This document shows positions 33,168-41,298 of a DNA stretch of 62,983 nt, in pieces. Each line of letters opens with the position of its first letter. The first letter of the stretch is position 1. The notes beneath the pieces were generated by a model. It had not been told where the DNA came from. It saw nothing but the letters and a program-made list of their open reading frames with translations, and ran no database searches. Both the position numbers and the translations under genes were made by a program. This stretch comes from an uncultured Bacteroidales bacterium (GTDB lineage Bacteria; Bacteroidota; Bacteroidia; Bacteroidales; Paludibacteraceae), in assembly GCA_902792535.1 (NCBI GenBank), contig CADAZU010000003.1, positions 1-62,983 of the forward strand. The letters run 5' to 3'.

Positions 33168-36100
33168 ATGAAGCAATTCCGTCTTCTCATCGGACTTTTG
33201 TTCGTTGCGCTATGCGCCGGCGCGAACGAGCACTATGTCATCCAGCACTATTCCATCAAAGATGGCATGAGCCAGAATACCGTGATGGCAATCATGCAGG
33301 ACAAACAAGGATTCATGTGGTTTGGCACATGGGATGGATTGAACCGCTTCGACGGATATGAGTTCGTCACCTTCAAGGCGATGCATAATGGCAAAGAGGC
33401 GCAAGTCAACAACCGCGTGGATCTGATCTACGAGGACGAGCACGAGCAACTCTGGTGGGCGACCTATGACGGACATTACTATCGTCTGGACGCCGCGCGG
33501 CAAATAACAACCGAGTTCCCGTACGACAGCCTGCCGGAAGGGATGTTAGTCAAGATGAACGAAGCGGAGAAACACACGAAGGTGGACTCGCGCGGCGTGA
33601 TTTGGCAAACGGACGATACGTACGGCATTCTGCGCTACCGCTTAGGGCAATGGAAACGCTTCACGCCGCCTTTGGACAGCCGCTATGCCGGACGACTGAG
33701 ACAACATTTCTTCCTCTTGGAGGACCGGCAAGGACGTACATGGGTCAACCCGACCGGCGGCGGATGGAGTTATTACGACTACGAGAAAGACGAACTGGTC
33801 TATCCCATTGACGGACTGACCAATATGATTCACACCGCTTACATGGACCGCGACGGACTGATGTGGATCTCCACGTACGACGGCGGTGTCGATTGCATCA
33901 ACATGGAGCCGACGCCTTACCAACTGCACGACATGCGGCACTCGGCGGAGAGCAATGGAGAAGTGCGCGCTTTTGCGGTCTCCCGCTCCGGAGAGGTGCG
34001 CACGCTCGTCAAATCGGAGACCAACGCTTACTGCGCTTTGGAGAGTTCGCACAGTATGCTATACGGCACGAAAGGCAAAGGACTGCTGACGGCGAAAGGC
34101 GAGAAGATAGAGACTTCCCACCCCGATATCTATGATATAGAAGAAGGAGAGGATGGCACGCTTTATGTCGCTACGTATGGCGGCGGTGTCAATATTCTGC
34201 GCAAGGAAGGCGCCAAATGGGCTGCTCCGCAAATAGTCGGAAACGGAATGAAAGTGCGCGACATCGTTCTGGTCGGCAAGAATCTATGGTGTGGCACGAC
34301 CACCGGTGTGCTCAAAGTGGATCTGCAAAACATGGAATGCACCGTTATTCCGAGTTACGACATCCGCGCGCTGTGCTACAGCCACGGCAAGCTATGGCTG
34401 GGTTCATTCGGCGGCGGACTGCTGACCATTGATCCGCAGGCAGAGAAACCGGAAATCACCAAAATAGAGATCTTCCACGACATCATCCTCGCCATGACGT
34501 GCGACAGCACCAACCTGTGGTTCTGCTCCGAAAGCGACATTGCCCAGCTGAATCTGGAGACCGGCGATTTCTACTACTACGATGCGCTGGACGGCGAGGA
34601 CAATATCTATTTCACGGAAGCAGAGGCACTCCGTACTCCGGACGGGCAGATTCTCTTCGGCTATTCGAACGGCTACTGCTCGTTTGACCCAAGCCGTATC
34701 AGGCGCTCCGAATCCGTTCCGCCGCTGCGGATCACCAAAGTGGAGGTGGCGGACTCCGTACTGGTAGAAGACACGGTTTCCATCCCCCATAAAAGCAATA
34801 TCGAGATCGAATACGCCGCGATGGAATACGTGGCTGCGGGTCAGATATTTTATTTGTATAAGATGGACGGTATCGACCATGAATGGCGGCAGGCACGACA
34901 TCTCCGCCGCGTGGCATACAACAACCTCCATCATGGGACATACACCTTCCATGTCCGTTCGACGAACCGCGAAGGAATCGAAGTGAACAACGAGCAGACG
35001 CTGGTCATTTGTGTGGAGAAACCGGTCTGGCTCACCTGGTGGGCGATCCTGCTGTACATCCTCGGTCTCACTATCCTGTTTGGTGCTATCGCCTATGGCG
35101 TCTCGGTCTTCAACGGACTCCGCCAGCGGGTGATCGTGGAGCAACAGGTGACGGATATCAAACTGCGGTTCTTCACCAATATCAGCCACGAACTCCGCAC
35201 GCCGCTTACGCTGATCGTAGCGCCGATTGAGAACATCCTCCAGAACGAACGCATCAGCCAAAGCGTCCGCAGCCAACTGGAGATCGTGCAAAGCAACGGG
35301 CAGCGGATGTTACGCATGGTGAACCAGCTACTGGAATTCCGCAAGGTGCAAAACCAGAAGATGAAACTCAAACTCCGGCAGACCATGCTCAGCAGCCTGG
35401 TGGAAGAGACGAGCGCGAACTTCCGCAAAGAGGCGTACGAGAAACATATCCATTTCGAGATTGAGAACCGCACAGAGGATTCGACCGTCTGGGTGGACTG
35501 TGAGCGGATGGATACGATCTTGTGGAACCTGCTCAGCAATGCGTTCAAATTCACTCCTGCCGGCAAATCCATCCGCGTGATCATTGATTCCAAACCGGGA
35601 TTTGTAACACTGGCGGTGGAGGACGAAGGAGTCGGCATTGCGCCGGAGAAACGGAATGTCCTCTTCGAGCGTTTCTCCAGCAATAACGAACTCAACAACA
35701 CCGGCATCACCGGAACCGGTATAGGCATGAATCTGACCAAAGAGCTGGTGGATCTTCACCACGGCTACATCGAGGTGGAGAGCGAAGTGGGCAAAGGCAC
35801 CAAGATCACCGTCCTCCTGCATACCGGCAAAGAGCATTTCGGCAACGAAGTGGAGTTCATCGCCGATGACGCTTCCTCTCCGGCTGTTACTGCCCCCACT
35901 TTCGAAGACAAGATGGAGCAGTTGGAGCAAGAGCCCCAAGACCTGCAGCGGACAATTCTGGTCGTGGATGACAATGTGGATATGCGCAATTTCCTGACGA
36001 AGATTTTGAATCACGACTACCATATTGAAACGGCTGAGGACGGAGAAGAGGCGGAGGAAGTAATCTCTACGCAACATATCGACCTGGTGATCACGGATCT

Positions 36101-36725
36101 GATGATGCCGAAAGTGGATGGTTTGCAACTGACCCAATGGATCAAGCAGAACAAAGACTTCAATTTCATTCCGGTGATCCTTCTCACCGCCAAGACTGCC
36201 ATCGAGAGCCGGTTGCAAGCGCTGGAATTCGGAGCGGATGACTACGTCACCAAACCTTTCGAGCCGGAGTACCTGCGCGCGAGAGTGAATAATATCCTTG
36301 TGCAGCGCGATCAGCTGGAGCAGAGTTACCGCCAACGACTCATGCGTCTGGAGCCGCAGAAAACAGACGACCCTATTCCGGGAGATACGTTCCTCGCCAA
36401 ACTGCTGGATGTGATGGAGCGCCAACTGGATAACAACACCCTCACCGTGGACGAGCTGGTGGAAGAGATGGGAATGGGAAGAACCGTATTCTTCAACAAG
36501 CTGAAGAGCATGACCGGTCTCAGCCCCGTAGAGTTTATCCGCGAGATGCGTATCAAGCGGGCGGCACAACTGCTGGAAGAGCGGCAGTATAACATCACCG
36601 AAGTCACCTATATGGTGGGTATGAACGACAGCCGCTATTTCGCCAAATGCTTCAAAAACACCTATGGTGTTACGCCAAGCGAATACCGCCGGGCTGCATT
36701 AGAGAGAAAGGGAAAGAGCGAGTGA
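33168..36725 (+). CDS. Hybrid two-component system sensor-regulator (HTCS)
   Basis: 1185 residues in one chain. Signal peptide MKQFRLLIGLLFVALCAG. The periplasmic part is a two-bladed-propeller-type sensor with Reg_prop repeats (KDGMSQNTVMAIMQDKQGFM, WFGTWDGLNRFDGYEF), followed by a Y_Y_Y-type Ig domain. A membrane helix lies at about 620-645. The histidine kinase domain (NISHELRTPLTLI, His near 674) is followed by an ATPase domain at about 780-890 (EDEGVGIAPEKR, GTGIGMNLTKELV). The receiver spans about 930-1048 (VDDNVDMRNFL, TDLMMPKVDG with Asp near 979). The C-terminal AraC domain spans about 1080-1180. HTCS proteins sense glycans in the periplasm and activate polysaccharide utilisation genes. 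None of these is adjacent, so its target is unknown. Confidence 0.95.
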   Translation: MKQFRLLIGLLFVALCAGANEHYVIQHYSIKDGMSQNTVMAIMQDKQGFMWFGTWDGLNRFDGYEFVTFKAMHNGKEAQVNNRVDLIYEDEHEQLWWATYDGHYYRLDAARQITTEFPYDSLPEGMLVKMNEAEKHTKVDSRGVIWQTDDTYGILRYRLGQWKRFTPPLDSRYAGRLRQHFFLLEDRQGRTWVNPTGGGWSYYDYEKDELVYPIDGLTNMIHTAYMDRDGLMWISTYDGGVDCINMEPTPYQLHDMRHSAESNGEVRAFAVSRSGEVRTLVKSETNAYCALESSHSMLYGTKGKGLLTAKGEKIETSHPDIYDIEEGEDGTLYVATYGGGVNILRKEGAKWAAPQIVGNGMKVRDIVLVGKNLWCGTTTGVLKVDLQNMECTVIPSYDIRALCYSHGKLWLGSFGGGLLTIDPQAEKPEITKIEIFHDIILAMTCDSTNLWFCSESDIAQLNLETGDFYYYDALDGEDNIYFTEAEALRTPDGQILFGYSNGYCSFDPSRIRRSESVPPLRITKVEVADSVLVEDTVSIPHKSNIEIEYAAMEYVAAGQIFYLYKMDGIDHEWRQARHLRRVAYNNLHHGTYTFHVRSTNREGIEVNNEQTLVICVEKPVWLTWWAILLYILGLTILFGAIAYGVSVFNGLRQRVIVEQQVTDIKLRFFTNISHELRTPLTLIVAPIENILQNERISQSVRSQLEIVQSNGQRMLRMVNQLLEFRKVQNQKMKLKLRQTMLSSLVEETSANFRKEAYEKHIHFEIENRTEDSTVWVDCERMDTILWNLLSNAFKFTPAGKSIRVIIDSKPGFVTLAVEDEGVGIAPEKRNVLFERFSSNNELNNTGITGTGIGMNLTKELVDLHHGYIEVESEVGKGTKITVLLHTGKEHFGNEVEFIADDASSPAVTAPTFEDKMEQLEQEPQDLQRTILVVDDNVDMRNFLTKILNHDYHIETAEDGEEAEEVISTQHIDLVITDLMMPKVDGLQLTQWIKQNKDFNFIPVILLTAKTAIESRLQALEFGADDYVTKPFEPEYLRARVNNILVQRDQLEQSYRQRLMRLEPQKTDDPIPGDTFLAKLLDVMERQLDNNTLTVDELVEEMGMGRTVFFNKLKSMTGLSPVEFIREMRIKRAAQLLEERQYNITEVTYMVGMNDSRYFAKCFKNTYGVTPSEYRRAALERKGKSE

Positions 36726-37243
36726 GAAGCGCGAGATTGATCATAGGAATCGGCTTGGCTTTCCTCATCGGTTGCAGCCACCAGCCGCCTCAGCGACCCA
36801 GCCAGCGCAAAGGTGAGACACCACAAGTCGATAGCGCCCAGCTGGCTCTCCTGCAACTGAATAAAGACCTGGCGGAGAGTGCCGACAAACAACTGCTGCA
36901 ACTGGTTCAAACGCAGGACGAATCCTATGCGCTCTACGAAGGCGGAGCGTGGGTTACCGTCTTGGACCAAGGCGACACAGACTCGCCGACACCCCGACAA
37001 GGCGAAAAACGGGTGATTCATATGAAGGTGTACGACTTGAACGGACACCTGCTGCAAGACAGCGAAGGAACCTATACGATCGGCAAATACGAGCTGCCCG
37101 TCGCGGTGGATCTCAACATCGGAGAATGGCATCGCGGGGCACGCATCAAAATGTTCGCTCCGTGGTATTCCGCCTTCGGCATGCAGGGGACAAAAGAGAT
37201 CCCGCCGTACGAGAATGTAATGATTGAATTAGAATTGAAATAA
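36722..37243 (+). CDS. FKBP-like lipoprotein (possible peptidyl-prolyl isomerase), GTG start
   Basis: 173 residues from the GTG at 36722-36724, which overlaps the TGA of the hybrid sensor gene (GTGA), indicating translational coupling. This start gives the lipoprotein signal (M)RSARLIIGIGLAFLIGC. The C-terminal half (MKVYDLNGHLLQDSEGTY, LNIGEWHRGARIKMFAPWYS, FGMQGTKEIPPYENVMIELE) follows the FKBP fold pattern, including the IPPY-type strand seen in FKBP isomerases and GldI-like proteins of the phylum. Activity is not certain because the family is degenerate. It overlaps the next gene by one base. Confidence 0.78.
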   Translation: MRSARLIIGIGLAFLIGCSHQPPQRPSQRKGETPQVDSAQLALLQLNKDLAESADKQLLQLVQTQDESYALYEGGAWVTVLDQGDTDSPTPRQGEKRVIHMKVYDLNGHLLQDSEGTYTIGKYELPVAVDLNIGEWHRGARIKMFAPWYSAFGMQGTKEIPPYENVMIELELK

Positions 37244-37821
37244 TGAAAAGAAGTATTTTATTTGGCCTAATTGGTTTGGTTATTATTGCGTCCGGATGCA
37301 GTAGTAACACCTATTCCAGGCTTCGCGACCAAGAGGATCGGCTGATAGCCAATTATATCAGCCGCAACAACCTGCAGATTCTCAAAGAAGAACCTTCTAT
37401 TGATCATGTCTGGGGAGAAAAAGAGTACTACAAAGTAACGGGAGTGGACAATTTCTATTTCCATTTGATCTCCCGCGGCGACTCCGTGCGGTACGACACC
37501 ATCAGTTCCACCAGAATTGACACGGTGGATCTGGAGATTATTGCAAACGACCTCATCGTCGCGCGATACAAGAAATTCGGTCTAACGGAGAATGCGGACA
37601 CGCTGAGTTACTGGTCCACCTTGGATCAGTCGTATCCGTACGAGTTCCATTATACGAATCTGAGCGAGTGCGAAGCGACCGCTTGGCATTTGGCTATTCG
37701 GCTGATGAAATATCCGGAGTCCGTCTGCGAAATCATCGTCCCAAGCAAATTAGGATTCAACGCCGAGCAATCGTCCGTGACTCCTTATGTATATATATTG
37801 AAAATCAAAGTAAAGCAATAA
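37243..37821 (+). CDS. DUF4827-type lipoprotein
   Basis: 192 residues with lipoprotein signal MKRSILFGLIGLVIIASGCS. The body (LRDQEDRLIANYISRNNLQI, VDNFYFHLISRGDSVRYDT, VARYKKFGL, SECEATAWHLAIRLMKYPE) matches the Bacteroidota DUF4827 family, commonly found just before glmM. A relation to FKBP-like folds is likely from its end (TPYVYILKIKVK). Its role is unknown; envelope location is inferred from the signal. It starts inside the stop of the FKBP-like gene and ends two bases before glmM. Confidence 0.82.
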   Translation: MKRSILFGLIGLVIIASGCSSNTYSRLRDQEDRLIANYISRNNLQILKEEPSIDHVWGEKEYYKVTGVDNFYFHLISRGDSVRYDTISSTRIDTVDLEIIANDLIVARYKKFGLTENADTLSYWSTLDQSYPYEFHYTNLSECEATAWHLAIRLMKYPESVCEIIVPSKLGFNAEQSSVTPYVYILKIKVKQ

Positions 37822-37822
37822 T

Positions 37823-39193
37823 ATGAGTTTAGTTAAAAGTATCTCCGGCATCCGCGGTACAATCGGCGGACGTGTGGGAGAGGGGTTGAACCCGGTAGAT
37901 ATTGTTCGTTTCACAGCTGCTTATGCCACCCAGCGGCGCGCGGCTATGCCGGACAATAACAAAATCGTTGTGGGACGCGATGCGCGACTCAGTGGACACA
38001 TGGTGGAGCAGATCGTTTGCGGTACGCTCATGGGAATGGGATATGACGTGGTCAATATCGGACTCGCTACTACGCCCACTACCGAACTTGCCGTCACGGG
38101 CGAACATGCCGCAGGAGGTATTATACTTACCGCCAGCCATAATCCCAAGCAATGGAACGCACTCAAGCTCCTCAACGAGAAAGGAGAGTTCCTCAATGAT
38201 GCAGAGGGAAAAGGTGTGCTGGAGATCGCGGAGAAAGAAGATTTTACCTTTGCCGAGGTGGACAACTTGGGGCACATGACCTCCAAAGACTACCTGCCTT
38301 ACCACGTTGAGCAGGTGCTCAAACTGAAACTGGTGGATACAGAAGCCATCCGCAAACGGAATTTCACAGTTGCTATCGACTGCGTTAACTCCGTCGGAGG
38401 ACTCGCTATTCCGGCTATTCTCAAAGCCGTGGGAGTACAGAATATCATCGAACTCAACTGCACACCGGACGGACATTTCCCCCATAACCCGGAACCGCTG
38501 CCGCAGCATCTGACCCAGATCAGCGACTTGCTCAAATCCGGCAAAGCCGATGTGGGTTTTGTGGTAGATCCCGATGTGGACCGGCTTGCTATCATCTGCG
38601 AGAACGGAGAGATGTTCGGCGAGGAATACACGCTCGTCAGCGTAGCGGATTACATCCTCAGCCATACGCCGGGCAATACGGTCAGCAACATGTCCAGCAC
38701 GCGCGCGCTGAGCGATGTCACCCGGGCGCACGGCGGCGAGTATAGCGCCAGCGCAGTGGGAGAAGTGAACGTCGTAGCAGAGATGAAACGCGTGAATGCG
38801 GTCATCGGAGGAGAAGGCAACGGAGGCGTCATCTATCCGGAGTGCCACTACGGCAGAGACGCACTCGTCGGCATTGCGCTCTTCCTCAGCCATCTGGCGC
38901 ATCTGGATATGAAGGTGAGCGAACTACGCGCTACCCTGCCCAACTACTGCATCAGCAAGAATCGTATCGACCTCACACCCGATACCAACGTGGATGCTAT
39001 TCTCGCCAAGGTGAAAGAACTCTACCGCAACGAGCGCGTCAACGACCGCGACGGCGTGAAGATCGATTTCGCCGAAGGATGGGTACACCTCCGTAAATCC
39101 AACACGGAACCTATCATCCGCGTCTATTCCGAAGCGGCTACGATGGACCAAGCCAACGCCCTCGCCCAGAGTGTGATAAAGGTCATCCGGTAA
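37823..39193 (+). CDS. glmM: Phosphoglucosamine mutase
   Basis: 456 residues. Alpha-phosphohexomutase motifs: SISGIRGTIGG at the N-terminus, the phosphoserine loop TASHNPKQWNA near residues 103-113, metal-binding DPDVDRLAI near 250, sugar-binding EGNGGVIYP near 333, and phosphate-binding RKSNTEPIIRVYSEA near the end. It converts glucosamine-6-phosphate to glucosamine-1-phosphate for peptidoglycan and lipid A. The lengths and motifs fit the Bacteroidota form, which resembles phosphomannomutases. The TAA overlaps the lpxB ATG, so the two envelope genes are coupled. Confidence 0.93.
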   Translation: MSLVKSISGIRGTIGGRVGEGLNPVDIVRFTAAYATQRRAAMPDNNKIVVGRDARLSGHMVEQIVCGTLMGMGYDVVNIGLATTPTTELAVTGEHAAGGIILTASHNPKQWNALKLLNEKGEFLNDAEGKGVLEIAEKEDFTFAEVDNLGHMTSKDYLPYHVEQVLKLKLVDTEAIRKRNFTVAIDCVNSVGGLAIPAILKAVGVQNIIELNCTPDGHFPHNPEPLPQHLTQISDLLKSGKADVGFVVDPDVDRLAIICENGEMFGEEYTLVSVADYILSHTPGNTVSNMSSTRALSDVTRAHGGEYSASAVGEVNVVAEMKRVNAVIGGEGNGGVIYPECHYGRDALVGIALFLSHLAHLDMKVSELRATLPNYCISKNRIDLTPDTNVDAILAKVKELYRNERVNDRDGVKIDFAEGWVHLRKSNTEPIIRVYSEAATMDQANALAQSVIKVIR

Positions 39194-40302
39194 TGACTAA
39201 ATACTACCTCATAGCAGGAGAAGCGTCCGGAGATAAGCATGCGGCTGCGTTGATAGCTAAAATAGCGCAACGCGAGCCGCAGGCTGCTTTTGCCGGAATG
39301 GGAGGTGATAACATGCAAGCCGCAGGGTGCCATCTCTACCAACATATCCGGCACATGGCGTTTATGGGCTTTGCTGCTGTCATCAGCCATTGGCGCGATA
39401 TACGGACGAACTTCCACATTGCGCAGCAGACCTTGCTGGAGGAGCAACCGGACGTGCTGATCCTCATCGACTATCCTTCTTTCAACCTCCGCATGGCGTC
39501 CTTCTGCCGCAAGCACTTGCCGCACACCAAGATTATCTATTATATACCGCCCAAGGTGTGGGCGTGGAAACGCAGAAGGATCCACACGATCGCACGGCTA
39601 TGCGATGAAGTATTGGGCATCTTTCCTTTCGAGCCGGATTTCTATGCCCGCTACGGCTACCGCTGCACGTTTGTCGGAAATCCGACGGCAGAAGACATTC
39701 TGCATTTCTCGGCTACGAAGACCTCTCCGCTGGAGCGGCAAAAGACGATTGCTATCCTGCCCGGCTCGAGACCTTCGGAGATCAGCCATTGCCTGCCGCG
39801 GATGGTAGAAGCAGCACGCCGATTCCCGGAATACAAACGGATCGTTTGTGCTGCTCCGGGCATAGACGATGCATTCTATACACCCTATTTGAGATCGGAC
39901 GAGACGCTGACACGCGATACCTATTCCACGCTTCTGCAAGCCTCAGCCGCTGTGGTCAATTCCGGCACAGCCACGCTGGAAACAGCCTTGCTGGGCTGCC
40001 CGCAAGTGGCGGTTTACCATCTGGCATGCTCCCGATTCATCGGACTCATCCGATGGGCGCAACCGCTGGTGTTCTCTATCCGCCATTTCACGCTCGTGAA
40101 TATCATCTCTGGACGGGAAGTCATCAAAGAGTGTGTCGCCAACGATTTCACCACTTCGAATGTAGCAGCAGAGTTGGACCGCTTGCTGCACGACGAAGCA
40201 TACCAAAAAGAGATGCTCGCTTCGTACGAACATCTCTCTTCTCTCTTGGGATCTCTTCCCGCCTCCGCTACAGCAGCGGACATCATCACATCGAAACCAT
40301 AA
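39193..40302 (+). CDS. lpxB: Lipid-A-disaccharide synthase
   Basis: 369 residues. GT19 signatures: MTKYYLIAGEASGDKHAAAL, MGGDNMQAAGCHL, LIDYPSFNLRMA, YYIPPKVWAWKRRR, LPGSRPSEI, and NSGTATLETALLGCPQVAVY. It joins UDP-diacylglucosamine and lipid X to form the lipid A disaccharide on the inner membrane. Its substrate chain starts from UDP-GlcNAc, so location after glmM makes sense. Its 3' end overlaps by 17 bases the end of a convergent small membrane-protein gene. Confidence 0.95.
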   Translation: MTKYYLIAGEASGDKHAAALIAKIAQREPQAAFAGMGGDNMQAAGCHLYQHIRHMAFMGFAAVISHWRDIRTNFHIAQQTLLEEQPDVLILIDYPSFNLRMASFCRKHLPHTKIIYYIPPKVWAWKRRRIHTIARLCDEVLGIFPFEPDFYARYGYRCTFVGNPTAEDILHFSATKTSPLERQKTIAILPGSRPSEISHCLPRMVEAARRFPEYKRIVCAAPGIDDAFYTPYLRSDETLTRDTYSTLLQASAAVVNSGTATLETALLGCPQVAVYHLACSRFIGLIRWAQPLVFSIRHFTLVNIISGREVIKECVANDFTTSNVAAELDRLLHDEAYQKEMLASYEHLSSLLGSLPASATAADIITSKP

Positions 40303-40564
40303 GTGCGGCTAACACGTAAGGCATAGCACCTGCCAGCACACCTTTGCTGAGCCGCCAAGTATCCGTCGTATAGAATACGAATATCAATGCCAGGTCAGGG
40401 AAAACGCTTACCAGCAGCAGTTTGCTTAGCACTCCTCCGGCTTGGAACTGCAGAGTCTGCAGCGGATACCAGAGATTCATCACCTCTATATACGTCAGCC
40501 CGAAAGCGGCAGGCAGTATCAGCCCGATCAGGATTCCGATCCAATAGCGGTCAAAGCGATCCAT
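40286..40564 (-). CDS. Small membrane protein, function unknown
   Basis: 92 residues with three hydrophobic segments (WIGILIGLILPAAFGLTYI, LLLVSVFPDLALIFVFY, GAMPYVLAALMVSM). It begins 14 bases inside the 3' end of surE on the same strand, which implies coupled translation, and its own 3' end overlaps lpxB on the other strand. I do not recognise the family. Its place between surE and lpxB suggests an envelope role, but that is only context. Confidence 0.7.
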   Translation of the reverse strand: MDRFDRYWIGILIGLILPAAFGLTYIEVMNLWYPLQTLQFQAGGVLSKLLLVSVFPDLALIFVFYTTDTWRLSKGVLAGAMPYVLAALMVSM

Positions 40565-41294
40565 AGTCCGTCCAATCCAATGACAGCGGCGTGATTGAGA
40601 GCAGTTGATGCTCCATCGCCCAGATGTCAGTATCGTTCGCCGAAGGCTCTTCGTTGATGAACGCTCCGGCTAATTTCCATCCTTGCAGCACACCTTCCGG
40701 CAGCGGTTCAGTTATAGGAGCCAGCTCGTTTGCCCAGTGTCCCACGCATTGCCGCGTCCAGCGGATTCCTTCTATCTCGCCCACAGGCGCATTGATATTG
40801 AATACCGTGCGCGGAGCGATCCCTTCTTCGTACAGATGTTGCGTCACCTCTACCAGGAATGGCTGCAGCCAGTGCAAGTCCACATCCGGACGGTGGTCGT
40901 CTATAGACCATCCGACAGCCGGAATACCTTTCTCTGCGGCTACCAGACACGCTCCGATCGTACCGGAATACATGGCATTTATTGCCGCATTGGAGCCATG
41001 ATTGATACCCGATACCACAAGGTCGATCTGTTCATTCGGAAAGATGTACTCCCGCGCGATCTTGATACAGTCTGCCGGTGTTCCGTTGGTCACATAGACA
41101 TCCGCTCCGTTCAGATCATGCTCCTCTATACGGCGAAGATAGATCGGCGTCTCCACACTGATGGACGCTCCTTTACCGCTTCGCGGCCCGTCCGGCGCAA
41201 TGACAGTCACATGCCCCAGACGAGTCATCTCTTTGGCTAACAGACGGATGCCCGCTGTGCCCCAACCATCATCATTTACTACTACTATATTCAT
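40551..41294 (-). CDS. surE: 5'/3'-nucleotidase SurE
   Basis: 247 residues. SurE family motifs: NIVVVNDDGWGTAGIRLLA with the two metal-binding Asp residues, IAPDGPRSGKGASIS, YVTNGTPADCIKIA and DLVVSGINHGSNAAINAMYSG near residue 95. It is a cytoplasmic metal-dependent phosphatase for nucleoside monophosphates, linked to survival in stationary phase. It lies 4 bases after the M16 peptidase gene in a long minus-strand block. Confidence 0.95.
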   Translation of the reverse strand: MNIVVVNDDGWGTAGIRLLAKEMTRLGHVTVIAPDGPRSGKGASISVETPIYLRRIEEHDLNGADVYVTNGTPADCIKIAREYIFPNEQIDLVVSGINHGSNAAINAMYSGTIGACLVAAEKGIPAVGWSIDDHRPDVDLHWLQPFLVEVTQHLYEEGIAPRTVFNINAPVGEIEGIRWTRQCVGHWANELAPITEPLPEGVLQGWKLAGAFINEEPSANDTDIWAMEHQLLSITPLSLDWTDYGSL

Positions 41295-41298
41295 TCGC

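Noticed and set aside
37829-38902. Open frame of 357 codons on the minus strand
   Set aside because: Antisense to glmM, whose catalytic motifs are clear.
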